Assembly (NCBI RefSeq): GCF_008727875.1
Contig: NZ_VTWS01000002.1
Coordinates: 558,001-622,000, forward strand
Source of the DNA: Larkinella humicola
GTDB lineage: Bacteria > Bacteroidota > Bacteroidia > Cytophagales > Spirosomataceae
Length of the DNA: 64,000 nucleotides
Reading direction: 5' to 3'
The notes under the pieces are model-generated. The model saw only the letters and a list, made by a program, of their open reading frames with translations, searched no databases and had not been told where the DNA came from. A program made the translations under genes and the position numbers. Positions 35,893 through 45,003 of this stretch are shown one piece after another; position 1 is the first letter of the stretch; each line of letters opens with the position of its first letter.

Positions 35893-35922
35893 GCCGACTG
35901 TTTCCGAACAGCCGGCTTTTTT
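35893..35922 (+). terminator. Rho-independent terminator after eboF
   Basis: Stem GCCGACTGTT / AACAGCCGGC (35893-35902, 35907-35916; one mismatch; loop TCCG) is followed by six T. It closes the ebo operon. Confidence 0.87.
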
Positions 35923-35969
35923 CATAGCCCGTTCGATAACAGAATCCAGTCAAAAGGTCGGGGATTCTG

Positions 35970-36102
35970 TTGTTGAGTTAGTAGACAAAAGAGATGAGAT
36001 GTGAGATCAGAGGGGCAGAATGCTATTGAAATCATCAACCGTTGTCTTTCTTCTCTCATCTCACCTCTTTTGTCTGCCTACGCTTTCTGATTTACTCAAC
36101 AA
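35970..36102. repeat. long imperfect hairpin with GAGATGA-type repeats
   Basis: The left side (35970-36005) and right side (36052-36102) share TTGTTGAGT at the outer ends and AGACAAAAGAG plus GATGAGATGTGAGA-like units inside, read in 7-nt steps (GAGATGA, GATGTGA, GATCAGA). The right side is open in frame with the downstream SDR and creates a false signal-peptide-like N-terminus from 36020. Confidence 0.8.
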
Positions 36103-36115
36103 CGCAAGAAACGGT

Positions 36116-36970
36116 ATGGAAACTAAAATTCCACCCCAGCACCAGGCTGTCCAGCCCGGTCTGGAAAGTGAACTCAATCCGCAGCCGAAAGTGATTCGGT
36201 ACACCTACGTTGGGTCGGGGAAACTGAAAGACAAAGTGGCGTTGATTACGGGAGGTGACAGCGGAATTGGCCGGGCCGTCGCCGTCCATTTCGCCCGTGA
36301 AGGAGCCGACGTAGCCATTGCCTACACGCAGCGCGAAGAAAATGATGCGCAAAAAACCCGGGATCTGGTGAAAGCCGAGGGGCGGCAGTGCCTGCTTATA
36401 CCCGGCGATCTGCGCGATCCGTCCTACTGCGAACAACTGGTCGAAGATACCGTCCGGCGGTTTGGCAAGCTCAACATTCTGGTGAACAATGCCGCCCTGC
36501 AACTCCAGCACGAACGGTTTGAAGACATGACCGACGACGATCTGGTCAACACCTTCGAAATCAACATCTATTCGTTTTTTCGGGTCACCCGGGCCGCCGT
36601 GAAACACCTGCACGAAGGCGACAGCATTATCAATACGACATCCGTAACGGCTTTTCAGGGCCGCGCCGATTTGCCGGAATATTCGGCCACGAAAGGCGCG
36701 ATCATGAGTTTTACCCGCGCGTTGTCGTCCAACCTGGCGAAGAAGAAAATTCGGGTGAACGGTGTGGCCCCCGGCCCCATCTGGACGCCCCTGAATCCGG
36801 CATCGGTTCCGGCGGAGGAGGTGGCTCAGTTTGGCAAGGATGTGCCGATGAAACGCCCCGGCCAACCCAGTGAAGTGGCACCAGCGTATGTCTATCTGGC
36901 ATCGTTCGATGCCAGTTACGTCACCGGTCAGACGATCCACCCCAACGGCGGAACCATTATAAACGCCTGA
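36116..36970 (+). CDS. stress-type SDR oxidoreductase (YghA-like), copy 1
   Basis: The protein has 284 residues from the ATG at 36116. The extension to 36020 is translated from the hairpin and is rejected. The N-terminal tail KIPPQHQAVQPGLESELNP is typical of YghA/GsiB-type SDRs, as are ITGGDSGIGRAVAVHFAREGAD, ILVNNAALQ, NTTSVTAFQG, YSATKGAIMSFTRAL and APGPIWTPLNP. The last residues, TGQTIHPNGGTIINA, complete the C-terminal pattern. It is followed 19 bp later by a paralogue. Confidence 0.92.
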   Translation: METKIPPQHQAVQPGLESELNPQPKVIRYTYVGSGKLKDKVALITGGDSGIGRAVAVHFAREGADVAIAYTQREENDAQKTRDLVKAEGRQCLLIPGDLRDPSYCEQLVEDTVRRFGKLNILVNNAALQLQHERFEDMTDDDLVNTFEINIYSFFRVTRAAVKHLHEGDSIINTTSVTAFQGRADLPEYSATKGAIMSFTRALSSNLAKKKIRVNGVAPGPIWTPLNPASVPAEEVAQFGKDVPMKRPGQPSEVAPAYVYLASFDASYVTGQTIHPNGGTIINA

Positions 36971-36989
36971 ACCAAAACCTTCAAAAGCT

Positions 36990-37850
36990 ATGAATCTGGA
37001 ACTTGAAACACCACCCCAGCACCAGGAAGCGCAACCGGGTCTGGAAAACGAGATGCATCCGCAGCCGATTTACATCCAGGATTCGTACGTCGGCACGGGA
37101 AAGCTGGAGAATAAAATAGCCCTCATAACGGGGGGCGACAGTGGTATTGGCCGGGCCGTTGCTGTGCATTTTGCGCGCGAAGGGGCTGACCTGGCTCTTG
37201 TTCATCACCCGCGGGAACAGGAAGACGCCCAAAAGACCAAATCGCTGGTCGAAGCCGAAGGACAACGTTGTTTGTTAATCGCTGGTGACCTCAGAAATCC
37301 CTCATTTATCAGACAATTAGTGGATCGGGTCATCGGTGAATATCACCACATTAATATCCTGGTGAATAACGCAGCCAACCACGTCGAGCAGCACGAATTT
37401 ACCGACATTACGGATCAGCAGTTGACCGAAACGTTTGAACTCAACATTCTGGCGATTTTCCGGCTGACCAAACTGGCGTTGCCCTATATGAATGCCTACG
37501 ACTGCATCATCAATACGACCTCCGTGGTTTCGTACCGGGGCAGCAAGGCGCTGATTGATTATGCGTCTACGAAAGGGGCCGTAACGGCTTTCACGCGCTC
37601 TTTATCGCAACATTTGGTGGAGCGGAACATCCGTGTCAACGCCGTAGCCCCCGGCCCCATCTGGACGCCCCTGATCGTGTCAACCAAAACGGAAGAGGAA
37701 GTCGCCGAGTTTGGCAAAGACACGCCCCTGGAGCGGGTCGGGCAACCGGCGGAAGTAGCCCCCGCCTTTGTTTTTTTGGCTTCTGAAGATGCGTCTTACA
37801 TCACCGGCCAGGTCATGCACGTCAACGGCGGTGAGGTAGTCAATTCCTGA
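36990..37850 (+). CDS. stress-type SDR oxidoreductase (YghA-like), copy 2
   Basis: The 286-residue paralogue of the preceding gene has the same N-terminal tail (PPQHQEAQPGLENEMHPQP), ITGGDSGIGRAVAVHFAREG, ILVNNAANH, NTTSVVSYRG, YASTKGAVTAFTRSL and APGPIWTPLIV. The two are clearly a tandem duplication, yet they differ enough (for example AIAYTQREEND against ALVHHPREQED) to be old and probably functionally distinct. Two small hairpins follow the stop. Confidence 0.92.
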   Translation: MNLELETPPQHQEAQPGLENEMHPQPIYIQDSYVGTGKLENKIALITGGDSGIGRAVAVHFAREGADLALVHHPREQEDAQKTKSLVEAEGQRCLLIAGDLRNPSFIRQLVDRVIGEYHHINILVNNAANHVEQHEFTDITDQQLTETFELNILAIFRLTKLALPYMNAYDCIINTTSVVSYRGSKALIDYASTKGAVTAFTRSLSQHLVERNIRVNAVAPGPIWTPLIVSTKTEEEVAEFGKDTPLERVGQPAEVAPAFVFLASEDASYITGQVMHVNGGEVVNS

Positions 37851-37852
37851 AA

Positions 37853-37887
37853 GCTACTAAAAGTAGCCAAAAAGGGCCAATTGCCCT
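37853..37887 (+). terminator. two short hairpins after the tandem SDR genes
   Basis: GCTACT-AAA-AGTAGC (37853-37867) and AGGGC-CAATT-GCCCT (37873-37887) lie just after the stop codon. Neither has a T tract immediately after it, so termination is uncertain. The rest of the gap to 38111 shows no clear gene. Confidence 0.4.
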
Positions 37888-38111
37888 GATTTTCCAGACG
37901 ACGTAATTAGACAATAAAAAGAATCTTTGTGTCGGTCTGATTGGGGGTTGGTACGATAAGTGTTGGTTGTGAGTCGTGAAGTAGCATTCGTACAGTTTCG
38001 GACAATATACTGAGTTGGATATTTCTTTCAGCCTATTGACTCTGTCAAATGGTTTTCCAAACTTAGGTAGTCCGTGGGTTCTTTGTTTAACTTTTAAACC
38101 ATGTGACACGT

Positions 38112-38486
38112 ATGAGAATTCAAATTCATTGCGTCCATTTTACAGCAGACCAAAAGTTGCTGGACTTCATTCAGAAGAAGCTTGACAAATTAGAAACCTT
38201 CAACGACCGGATTATCAGCGGTGAAGTGTATTTGAGGTTAGAGGGAAGCGATACCAACAAAGTCAAACAGAAAATTTTCGAGGTTAAACTGTTTTTGCCC
38301 GGCGACTCCATTTTTGTCCGCCAGCAGGGTACCACGTTTGAGGAAGCAACCGACGTGGTGATCGATACGCTCAAAAACAAGTTGAAACGCCATAAAGATA
38401 AACAGCGAAGTATTTCCGCCCAGCAGATCAATGAGTCGACCGACCTCGTTGAAGCGGACACCGTTAACGAAGACATCGAATATTAA
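38112..38486 (+). CDS. hpf: ribosome hibernation-promoting factor (short HPF/RaiA type)
   Basis: The protein has 124 residues from the ATG at 38112; a GTG at 38103 in frame is less likely. It has the short HPF fold: MRIQIHCVHFTADQKLLDFI, KLDKLETFNDRIISGEVYLRL, KQKIFEVKLFLPGDSIFVRQQ and FEEATDVVIDTLKNKLKRHKDK. The C-terminal 25 residues are acidic and probably flexible. It binds 30S subunits in stationary phase to inactivate or protect ribosomes. A strong terminator follows. Confidence 0.92.
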   Translation: MRIQIHCVHFTADQKLLDFIQKKLDKLETFNDRIISGEVYLRLEGSDTNKVKQKIFEVKLFLPGDSIFVRQQGTTFEEATDVVIDTLKNKLKRHKDKQRSISAQQINESTDLVEADTVNEDIEY

Positions 38487-38502
38487 CCGATACATTTCAA
38501 CG

Positions 38503-38533
38503 AAAAAAGCCGCCCTAACAAGGCGGCTTTTTT
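38503..38533. terminator. bidirectional terminator between hpf and metK
   Basis: Stem AAAAAAGCCGCC / GGCGGCTTTTTT (38503-38514 and 38522-38533, 7-nt loop) works for both convergent genes. Confidence 0.93.
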
Positions 38534-38558
38534 GTATCTATCGATTTTAGCCCATCGA

Positions 38559-39812
38559 CTACAACCCAAAAGCTTCTTTCACTTTATCGACATAGTCGAG
38601 TTTCTCCCACGTAAACAGCTCGACTTCAACCTCTTTCGTGCTGCCGTTCATCCCGAATACCTTCTTCACGATCTTGTTCTCACGGCCCATGTGCCCGTAA
38701 GCCGCCGTTTCTGAATAGATCGGATTCCGGAGTTTCAGCCGTTGTTCGATGGCATACGGACGCATGTCGAACAGTTCTTCAATTTTGGTCGCAATTTCGC
38801 CGTCAGTCAGATCGACTTTGGCCGAATTATACGTGTTGACGTACAAACCGCAGGGTTTGGCCACCCCGATGGCGTAGGAAACCTGAACCAGAATCTGATC
38901 GCAAAGACCAGCCGCTACCAGGTTTTTGGCAATGTGACGCGTGGCATAAGCCGCCGAACGGTCCACTTTCGAGGGGTCTTTGCCCGAGAAAGCACCACCA
39001 CCGTGCGCTCCTTTGCCGCCGTAGGTATCGACAATGATCTTACGACCCGTCAAACCCGTATCACCGTGTGGCCCGCCAATGACAAACTTGCCCGTCGGGT
39101 TGATGTGGTAGGTAATGTCATCCGAAAACAAGGCTTGCAATTCCGGCTTCAGGCCAGCCTTCACACGGGGAATAACGATGTTGATGATGTCTTCGCGAAT
39201 GCGCGCCAGCATCACCGCATCGGTGTCGAAATCATCGTGTTGCGTCGAAACCACGATCGTATCGATCCGGATGGGCTTGTCGTCGTCGCTGTATTCAATG
39301 GTCACCTGCGATTTGGCATCCGGCCGGAGGTACGGTAAAATGGACGAATCGTGGTTGCGGATGTACGACATTTCCTGCAAAATCTTGTGGGCCAGATCCA
39401 GCGGCAACGGCATAAAATTGTCCGTTTCGTTGGTCGCGTAGCCAAACATCATGCCCTGATCGCCAGCGCCCTGATCTTCCGGGTTGGTGCGTTCAACACC
39501 CTGATTGATGTCGGCCGACTGATCGTGAATGGCGGACAAAATACCGCACGAGTCGGCCTCAAACATGTATTCACTCTTGGTATATCCAATACGCCTGATA
39601 ACCTCCCGGGTTATTTTCTGAACATCGAGGTACGTGTTCGTTTTTACCTCACCTGCCAGCACCACCTGTCCGGTCGTAACCAGGGTTTCGCAGGCGACCT
39701 TGCTGGAAGGATCGTAGGCCAGAAAATGATCGATCAATGCATCGGAAATCTGATCCGCGACTTTGTCGGGATGTCCTTCAGAGACTGACTCTGAGGTAAA
39801 TAGATAGGGCAT
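38559..39812 (-). CDS. metK: S-adenosylmethionine synthetase
   Basis: The 417-residue protein begins with [23 protein letters not shown] and contains the diagnostic [12 protein letters not shown] and [20 protein letters not shown], plus [24 protein letters not shown]. It makes S-adenosylmethionine from methionine and ATP in the cytoplasm. The length matches the family with a short extra stretch near residue 180. A clear promoter lies just upstream. No SAM-binding riboswitch structure was recognised in the short leader. Confidence 0.98.
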   Translation of the reverse strand: MPYLFTSESVSEGHPDKVADQISDALIDHFLAYDPSSKVACETLVTTGQVVLAGEVKTNTYLDVQKITREVIRRIGYTKSEYMFEADSCGILSAIHDQSADINQGVERTNPEDQGAGDQGMMFGYATNETDNFMPLPLDLAHKILQEMSYIRNHDSSILPYLRPDAKSQVTIEYSDDDKPIRIDTIVVSTQHDDFDTDAVMLARIREDIINIVIPRVKAGLKPELQALFSDDITYHINPTGKFVIGGPHGDTGLTGRKIIVDTYGGKGAHGGGAFSGKDPSKVDRSAAYATRHIAKNLVAAGLCDQILVQVSYAIGVAKPCGLYVNTYNSAKVDLTDGEIATKIEELFDMRPYAIEQRLKLRNPIYSETAAYGHMGRENKIVKKVFGMNGSTKEVEVELFTWEKLDYVDKVKEAFGL

Positions 39813-39843
39813 TGTACGTAAGATTTAAGACTAAAAACAGCCG

Positions 39844-39874
39844 CAAAGCTACTGGAATTTTACGACAGGTCAAA
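39844..39874 (-). promoter_or_regulatory. promoter of metK
   Basis: On the minus strand, TTTG (39874-39871), 19 nt, then TAGCTTTG (39851-39844): a near-ideal Bacteroidota promoter giving a leader of roughly 25 nt before the metK ATG at 39812. Confidence 0.82.
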
Positions 39875-41543
39875 TGCTAAATTTAGGTTCGACCCAAAGC
39901 GCGGTCAACGCACTGAGGAATAGCAGGATCCAGATCCAATTCGGGATTTTCGCAGGAAACCCGCGCTGAAAACCGGGCCGGGTGTCGGGCACTGCGGTTG
40001 ACCGGGCGCGCAGGTAATCGCTCACCAACTGGTTTCCAAATACCGGTTTTTCGTCCGGCTGGTCAACGTAGACCGCCAGACTGTCCTGCAATGACAGCCA
40101 GCCCGCCCGGCCAAACCCATACGAAACATCAGCCGACAGGGGATTGATGGCCGAATAATCGAGTCGGACCGTGTCATCTCCGATCCGGATTTCAGCCGGT
40201 TTCCGGGTCAGGTTGTTGAAGTGAATGACGGATCGAAGGCCTTTAAAAACCGGTGCGTCGAGCTGGATATTGTTCGGGAAGGCCGGTTGTAAGGGTGTCA
40301 GAATGGCCGTCCAAATCTGGTCGTACGCAACGCTGTCGCCACTCAGTTTCAGGGGAAACGTCTCGCTCACCAGACTTACCCCGATTTTGGCCGTAGTTTT
40401 CTGAACCGCCACCGGATACCCGGCCACGGGAAACTGATTCAGGGCTTCCGTAAGCTGAAAAGGCAACGCCTGCAGGCCAGCCCCAATTGGAATGGTCGCT
40501 TCATTCGACAACCGCTTCAGTTTCCAGCTCGTATTCAAAGCCCGGTTGATGGTTTTCGTGTCGGTTTCGGCGTCCGACAGATTGATAAACAGCACCGGTT
40601 TTCCCTGCGCTACGGCCTTTTTAACAATGGGGTTCGTCGCGTTGGCCGGGTCGGTGATGATCACGTCAGGCGTGGCCGCCCGGTTGATGCTCAGGCGACT
40701 GCTAATGTCTTTGGAAAGCGTGGACGTTACCTGAACGGAAAAGCCTTTTTTACCCAGCCAGTCGGCGAGTGTTCTGCTTTCAAAATCCGGGCTATTGAGA
40801 ATAAACTGGTAGGCAATGGGTTCTGTCGGTCGGGTAAAATACCGAAGCGTGTCCAGCGGTTTCTGATCCAGCGCCAGCGTCAGTTCGGTGCGTCCCTGCG
40901 AGAAAGCTGGAAAGTGAAAGGCAAACGCCGTCGTACCGGTTTGTACGGATAAACTATCCAGCGTCTGATTGCCATACCGCAGCTTCAGCACCCGTTCCTG
41001 CGATGATTGAAGACGCCCGCTCACCGACTGCGTTTCGCCTTTCCGCAGGATGGCTTTCCAGCGAAGCAGCTGCACCTGATCGGGTTGGGCGTATGGAACC
41101 CACTGGACGGTTTGCCGACTCAGTTGGCCCAGCACATCGGGTGAAAAACCGTTACCGATTAAGGTGACGGTATCGATCATTCCGTCGGTCAGCCGCGACC
41201 GAAACGAAGCCTCTTTGAACGCCCTGACCCGAACGACTTCCCGGTTTTTCAGACTGTCTTTCAGTTGACTGATCGCCGAACCGGGCACGTTTGAATCCGC
41301 AATCCAGACCGACGTTGAAGCCGGTTTGATTTCCCATTCAATCTGAAGAAAATACGCCAGCAGAAGGCTCCAAAGCAAGACGTTTAAAGCACCCCGAATC
41401 CATTTTCTCCGAACCGGAAGGGTGTCATTTCGAACGACCAGCCCCACCTGCACCACGAGCAATACTGCTAGAAGCAACAGAATCAGCCAGCTAACAACAT
41501 CAGCCGGGTTAAACGTGACCGTAAACCGATTCAATAGGCTCAT
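39870..41543 (-). CDS. membrane protein of the Bat-like operon, unknown function
   Basis: The 557-residue protein has two N-terminal membrane helices (VVSWLILLLLAVLLVVQVGL; GALNVLLWSLLLAYFLQ), a long soluble part, and a C-terminal membrane helix (IPNWIWILLFLSALTALWV). The pattern, with segments such as TPDVIITDPANATNPIVKKA and AYGQGKPVLFINLSD-like sequence, suggests a large periplasmic domain related to BatA-type proteins, but no known domain was recognised with confidence. Its ATG overlaps the upstream gene's stop by 4 nt. It is the last gene of the MoxR/DUF58 operon. Confidence 0.7.
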   Translation of the reverse strand: MSLLNRFTVTFNPADVVSWLILLLLAVLLVVQVGLVVRNDTLPVRRKWIRGALNVLLWSLLLAYFLQIEWEIKPASTSVWIADSNVPGSAISQLKDSLKNREVVRVRAFKEASFRSRLTDGMIDTVTLIGNGFSPDVLGQLSRQTVQWVPYAQPDQVQLLRWKAILRKGETQSVSGRLQSSQERVLKLRYGNQTLDSLSVQTGTTAFAFHFPAFSQGRTELTLALDQKPLDTLRYFTRPTEPIAYQFILNSPDFESRTLADWLGKKGFSVQVTSTLSKDISSRLSINRAATPDVIITDPANATNPIVKKAVAQGKPVLFINLSDAETDTKTINRALNTSWKLKRLSNEATIPIGAGLQALPFQLTEALNQFPVAGYPVAVQKTTAKIGVSLVSETFPLKLSGDSVAYDQIWTAILTPLQPAFPNNIQLDAPVFKGLRSVIHFNNLTRKPAEIRIGDDTVRLDYSAINPLSADVSYGFGRAGWLSLQDSLAVYVDQPDEKPVFGNQLVSDYLRARSTAVPDTRPGFQRGFPAKIPNWIWILLFLSALTALWVEPKFSI

Positions 41544-43813
41544 TTTAAATGTCGCCAGAACGACTGTTCTAATTTCTTTTCGCTGGAATACGAGCCCAAT
41601 CCGGATCGTTTTGTGGTTTGGGATGAACCAGCCGCCAGACCATACAATTTTGTTTTCAATTCCACTCGCTCTTTATCAGACAGGTTCTTACCACTTCCCA
41701 GTTTTTGTAGCCCACTGATCACGGACCAGTTCGACAACCCGCTGTTCAGGATGTCATTCGTCAAAGAAGAACTTAGTTGTTGTACGGTTTTTTTCTGGTT
41801 TTGATCCAAGGTTTTCAATTCCAGATAGCCCAGGACTTCCCCAACCAACTGCCCGGTCCGAACCGGATCGTATATGCGCTCCTGATTCAAATTCGTGTTG
41901 ACCTTCTTTAATTCGCCGGTCAGGCGGGTTTCTTTTTCTTTGATGGGGGGCGGATCGTAGCCGCTTTTCTTGACAAACGTCCGGGCTTTGTGCTGGGCGG
42001 CTTTCAGATAAACCAGGGCTTTATTCTCAAACGGCAACGCTTTTTCCGGTTCGTATAAACGCAGGTGCAGCTCCGATTGCCACATCTGTTCCAGTGCCAT
42101 TTTCAACAAACTGCGGGTCGATTGTTCGTAAAATGTGTTGGTTTCCGCGTCGTCGTGCGCGTGGATATACTGCTCCATTAAAGCCGCCACCGGGTCTTCG
42201 TTGTTACTTTTGCCCTGATTATCATGATCATGTCCGTGTGCATCCGGAGCGGGCAAGTCCTTTTTCTGCTGTTCTTCCGCTTTTTCGGCCAGCTTGAACG
42301 CAAACGGTTTGGGCGCATTTTTCTCTTCTTCCGTATCGTGCTTGTGAATAAAGCCTTCCAGCACATTGCCCTCGGCCACCAAATCGTGCCCGCCAATCGA
42401 ATTTTCAAACTCTTCACCCAAATACTGCCCATACCGCAACCGCAGCACTTTCTGGTCAAAACCAATTTCGTTGGACGTACTTTTAAAATCTTTAGCCGCC
42501 AGCTTTTTTCGTTTGGCAATCAGCTTTTCCGTGTCGATAATAATTTGCCGCTGGCTGCGAAAATACTCCGGCATGATGTTTACCGCCATCGTCGCCAGTT
42601 CGGCTTCTTCTACCCGGGCGGTGTCTTTATACACGACAAAATAAGTATCGGATTTGGCAAAATTGGCTTCCGGTTCTTTGTTATCGATGGCGGCCCAGTA
42701 ATAATACAATTCATCACCTGGCGCAAAATTGAGGGCTTTCAGATCGATAATTTTTGTCAATTGGGCCTCCTTGAAATTAGTTTGCGGCAACGCAAATTTC
42801 ACTTCCCGGAATTTCACACTTTCACCGGAACCACGCGCTACGGTGGCAACAATGAAGGCTTGGCGAACTTTAAAATCGTCGGAAATACGCGCCGAGATGC
42901 GCAGGTTTTTGTCATCTTTCAGAAAGTGAAACCGGTATACTTCTTTGGAATCCGGCTGGATTTTCGGAGCCAGATCGGGCTGCGCTTCCAGTCGGTAATA
43001 ATCCGATTGATAAATCAACGAGTCTTTTCCAACCGGCGTTTTCCAATAGCCTTTGAGGGCATAAATCCCGGAACTGACCAACTTATCACGGTATTCAAAA
43101 GCGGCTCCGGCCTTCTTAAAAGCCACTTCTTCGCCCCGGCTATTCACCAATCGAACCGAAACTGTCGCGGATTCGCTGAATGTTAACTGCCATTTTAGCA
43201 AAGAACCGCTCACGGCCGCAGCGTTCAGATCCGACGATTCTTTGATTGGCAAACCGGTATAATCCGGCGGTTGAATCTGCAACAAAGCCGACTGAAAAGT
43301 AGGCGCAACGGGGCGGTTATCTTTGGCAAGAACCGGAATGTATTTCGTCAATTGTTTCTGAACAACCGGGTTCGATTGCAGGAGGGGATAGCCGTAATAA
43401 ACCGCCACAGAAAGCAGCACAAGCAACCCATAAAAACCAGTTTTTGAAAAAATCACCGAAAGATACCGGCTCGCGGGAATCCGGACCGTCTGGACCCGTT
43501 CGTTCAACCGCGCCAGTTGGAGCTGCTCCGCGATGTTCAGTTCGTCTTTCTCCAGCAATGGCAAACTGTATTCCGCATCGCCCACCAGCCGGTGCATAAT
43601 CCCGATAGCCTGTGGTTTTTTGTCCTGAAAAAGACCGGTAAACCAGGCTCCGATCCCAAAACCCAGCAACCCGAAGATGCCCGCCAGTTCCGGCGAAAAA
43701 CCGCAGAGCCGGGCCATCATCCCCACCGCAATGCCCAGCAAACCGCTCTTCAGCAGCGCGTTGGCAACAAGCTGATAAATGATCGTCGACAGGGTGTTTT
43801 TCAGTTTGTTCAT
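41540..43813 (-). CDS. large membrane protein of the Bat-like operon (DUF4175-like)
   Basis: The protein has 757 residues from MNKLKNT at 43813, which gives a 4-nt ATGA overlap with the previous gene; eight more residues upstream are possible. Membrane helices lie near residues 20-60 (LLGIAVGMMARLCGF, IFGLLGFGIGAWFTGLF) and about 120-145. A long, charged, mostly helical C-terminal half contains a His/Asp-rich HGHDHD stretch, then VAALMEQYIHAHDDAETN and repeated helices. The shape resembles DUF4175-type large membrane proteins found beside MoxR/DUF58. The function is not known. It overlaps the next gene's start by 4 nt. Confidence 0.7.
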   Translation of the reverse strand: MNKLKNTLSTIIYQLVANALLKSGLLGIAVGMMARLCGFSPELAGIFGLLGFGIGAWFTGLFQDKKPQAIGIMHRLVGDAEYSLPLLEKDELNIAEQLQLARLNERVQTVRIPASRYLSVIFSKTGFYGLLVLLSVAVYYGYPLLQSNPVVQKQLTKYIPVLAKDNRPVAPTFQSALLQIQPPDYTGLPIKESSDLNAAAVSGSLLKWQLTFSESATVSVRLVNSRGEEVAFKKAGAAFEYRDKLVSSGIYALKGYWKTPVGKDSLIYQSDYYRLEAQPDLAPKIQPDSKEVYRFHFLKDDKNLRISARISDDFKVRQAFIVATVARGSGESVKFREVKFALPQTNFKEAQLTKIIDLKALNFAPGDELYYYWAAIDNKEPEANFAKSDTYFVVYKDTARVEEAELATMAVNIMPEYFRSQRQIIIDTEKLIAKRKKLAAKDFKSTSNEIGFDQKVLRLRYGQYLGEEFENSIGGHDLVAEGNVLEGFIHKHDTEEEKNAPKPFAFKLAEKAEEQQKKDLPAPDAHGHDHDNQGKSNNEDPVAALMEQYIHAHDDAETNTFYEQSTRSLLKMALEQMWQSELHLRLYEPEKALPFENKALVYLKAAQHKARTFVKKSGYDPPPIKEKETRLTGELKKVNTNLNQERIYDPVRTGQLVGEVLGYLELKTLDQNQKKTVQQLSSSLTNDILNSGLSNWSVISGLQKLGSGKNLSDKERVELKTKLYGLAAGSSQTTKRSGLGSYSSEKKLEQSFWRHLK

Positions 43814-45003
43814 GCGTTCTGTCTTAAAGCCATCCAACGTTCCAGACCGATCAAACCGACGAACACCAGCAACAAGCCATTACGCAGGTTCTCCGGTTGG
43901 TTCTCTCTTCGCTCCCCCGTCGGAACAAACAGCGTATTTAATTGGGCCTGACTCAGTGGAAACGGATTCGGTTTGAGGTTAAAATGCCGGATCAAAAGTT
44001 CGCCCAATTGTTCCGGCAGTTGCCCGGTTCGCACCCGTTCGGCGGTTTGGGGGGTCAGTTTTTCTTCCCAGTATACCACATTCGGAACCCTCGGAAGGCT
44101 GAGTTTTCCCGAAACTACGTAAAGCGTTTTGGATGTGGGAGCCACCACGTCCTGATCCGTTAAAACCCAGTCGTATCCGGTTTTCTGCTCTTTTTTTACG
44201 TCGATTTGAATCCCGAGCGCATACACGTCCGACAGGGCCTTCAAAGCCGCTAGCACGGTTTGCTGCTCGGTTTTATCGTGGAAATCAACCAGCGCTTTCA
44301 AACGCCCCGAATGCGCCGGAAAATCCTGAAAACGAACGCCTTTACTTAAGGCTGAACTGCTGACTAGCTGATTGGAGACATTCACAAATACGTTACCACT
44401 GCCCGGTAATTTCAGATAGGGCCGAAGCGGGCGACTCGCCGAATCAACCATCGTGTGCAATGTAAACTGCGCCGGAACCCGAATAAATGGAACATTCGCC
44501 AGTTGCTGGTTATTCAGGACATACAGGTGGATTTCCGACGGTTTTTCCGATACGGTATTGATGGACGACTGCAATACATCTAAATTAAACGTCCGCTGAT
44601 CAGGCAGTTGTGCCGGATGACCCGTTGCTTCGGTGGCGGCATTGATCCAATAAACCGCTTCTCCTTTCCGGATCGCTTCCTCCAATTCAAACCGGTAATT
44701 GTCGACCACCACTTTCTCCGGTTGCACCAGGTGAATTTTGGCAACGGCCACCGGTTTTGTCAATCCGGTCAGAATGGGTTGACTCAGGATCAGCGCCAGT
44801 AGCATCACCACCAGGCAGCGCAGGAGCAGCAACAGGAGGTTGTCAAGCTTGATGCCCCGCTGCTGTTGCTGGTTCTTCTCCTGAAGCCAGCGCGTGGCGG
44901 CCCAGGCCAGGGTTTTGCCCCGTTTCTGGTGCCAGAAATGGATGACCACCGGAATCACCACGGCGCCAATTCCCCACAAAAATAACGGTTGTATGAACTC
45001 CAT
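43810..45003 (-). CDS. BatA-domain (aerotolerance-type) membrane protein
   Basis: The 397-residue protein opens with the BatA N-terminal domain: MEFIQPLFLWGIGAVVIPVV, IHFWHQKRGKTLAWAATRWL, then LDNLLLLLLRCLVVMLLALILSQP (second helix). The middle is periplasmic with a weak VWA-like layout; a last hydrophobic helix lies near the C-terminus (LLLVFVGLIGLERW). Bat proteins work with MoxR and DUF58 partners in stress tolerance. The start codon overlaps the upstream stop by 1 nt (TAATG). Confidence 0.82.
   Translation of the reverse strand: MEFIQPLFLWGIGAVVIPVVIHFWHQKRGKTLAWAATRWLQEKNQQQQRGIKLDNLLLLLLRCLVVMLLALILSQPILTGLTKPVAVAKIHLVQPEKVVVDNYRFELEEAIRKGEAVYWINAATEATGHPAQLPDQRTFNLDVLQSSINTVSEKPSEIHLYVLNNQQLANVPFIRVPAQFTLHTMVDSASRPLRPYLKLPGSGNVFVNVSNQLVSSSALSKGVRFQDFPAHSGRLKALVDFHDKTEQQTVLAALKALSDVYALGIQIDVKKEQKTGYDWVLTDQDVVAPTSKTLYVVSGKLSLPRVPNVVYWEEKLTPQTAERVRTGQLPEQLGELLIRHFNLKPNPFPLSQAQLNTLFVPTGERRENQPENLRNGLLLVFVGLIGLERWMALRQNA

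Noticed and set aside
39813-39870. SAM riboswitch upstream of metK
   Set aside because: The leader after the promoter is only about 25 nt, too short for a known SAM riboswitch.
42224-43186. 320-codon plus-strand frame inside the 757-residue membrane protein gene
   Set aside because: Antisense to a gene tightly coupled by overlaps on both sides; sequence is low-complexity F/R/I-rich.
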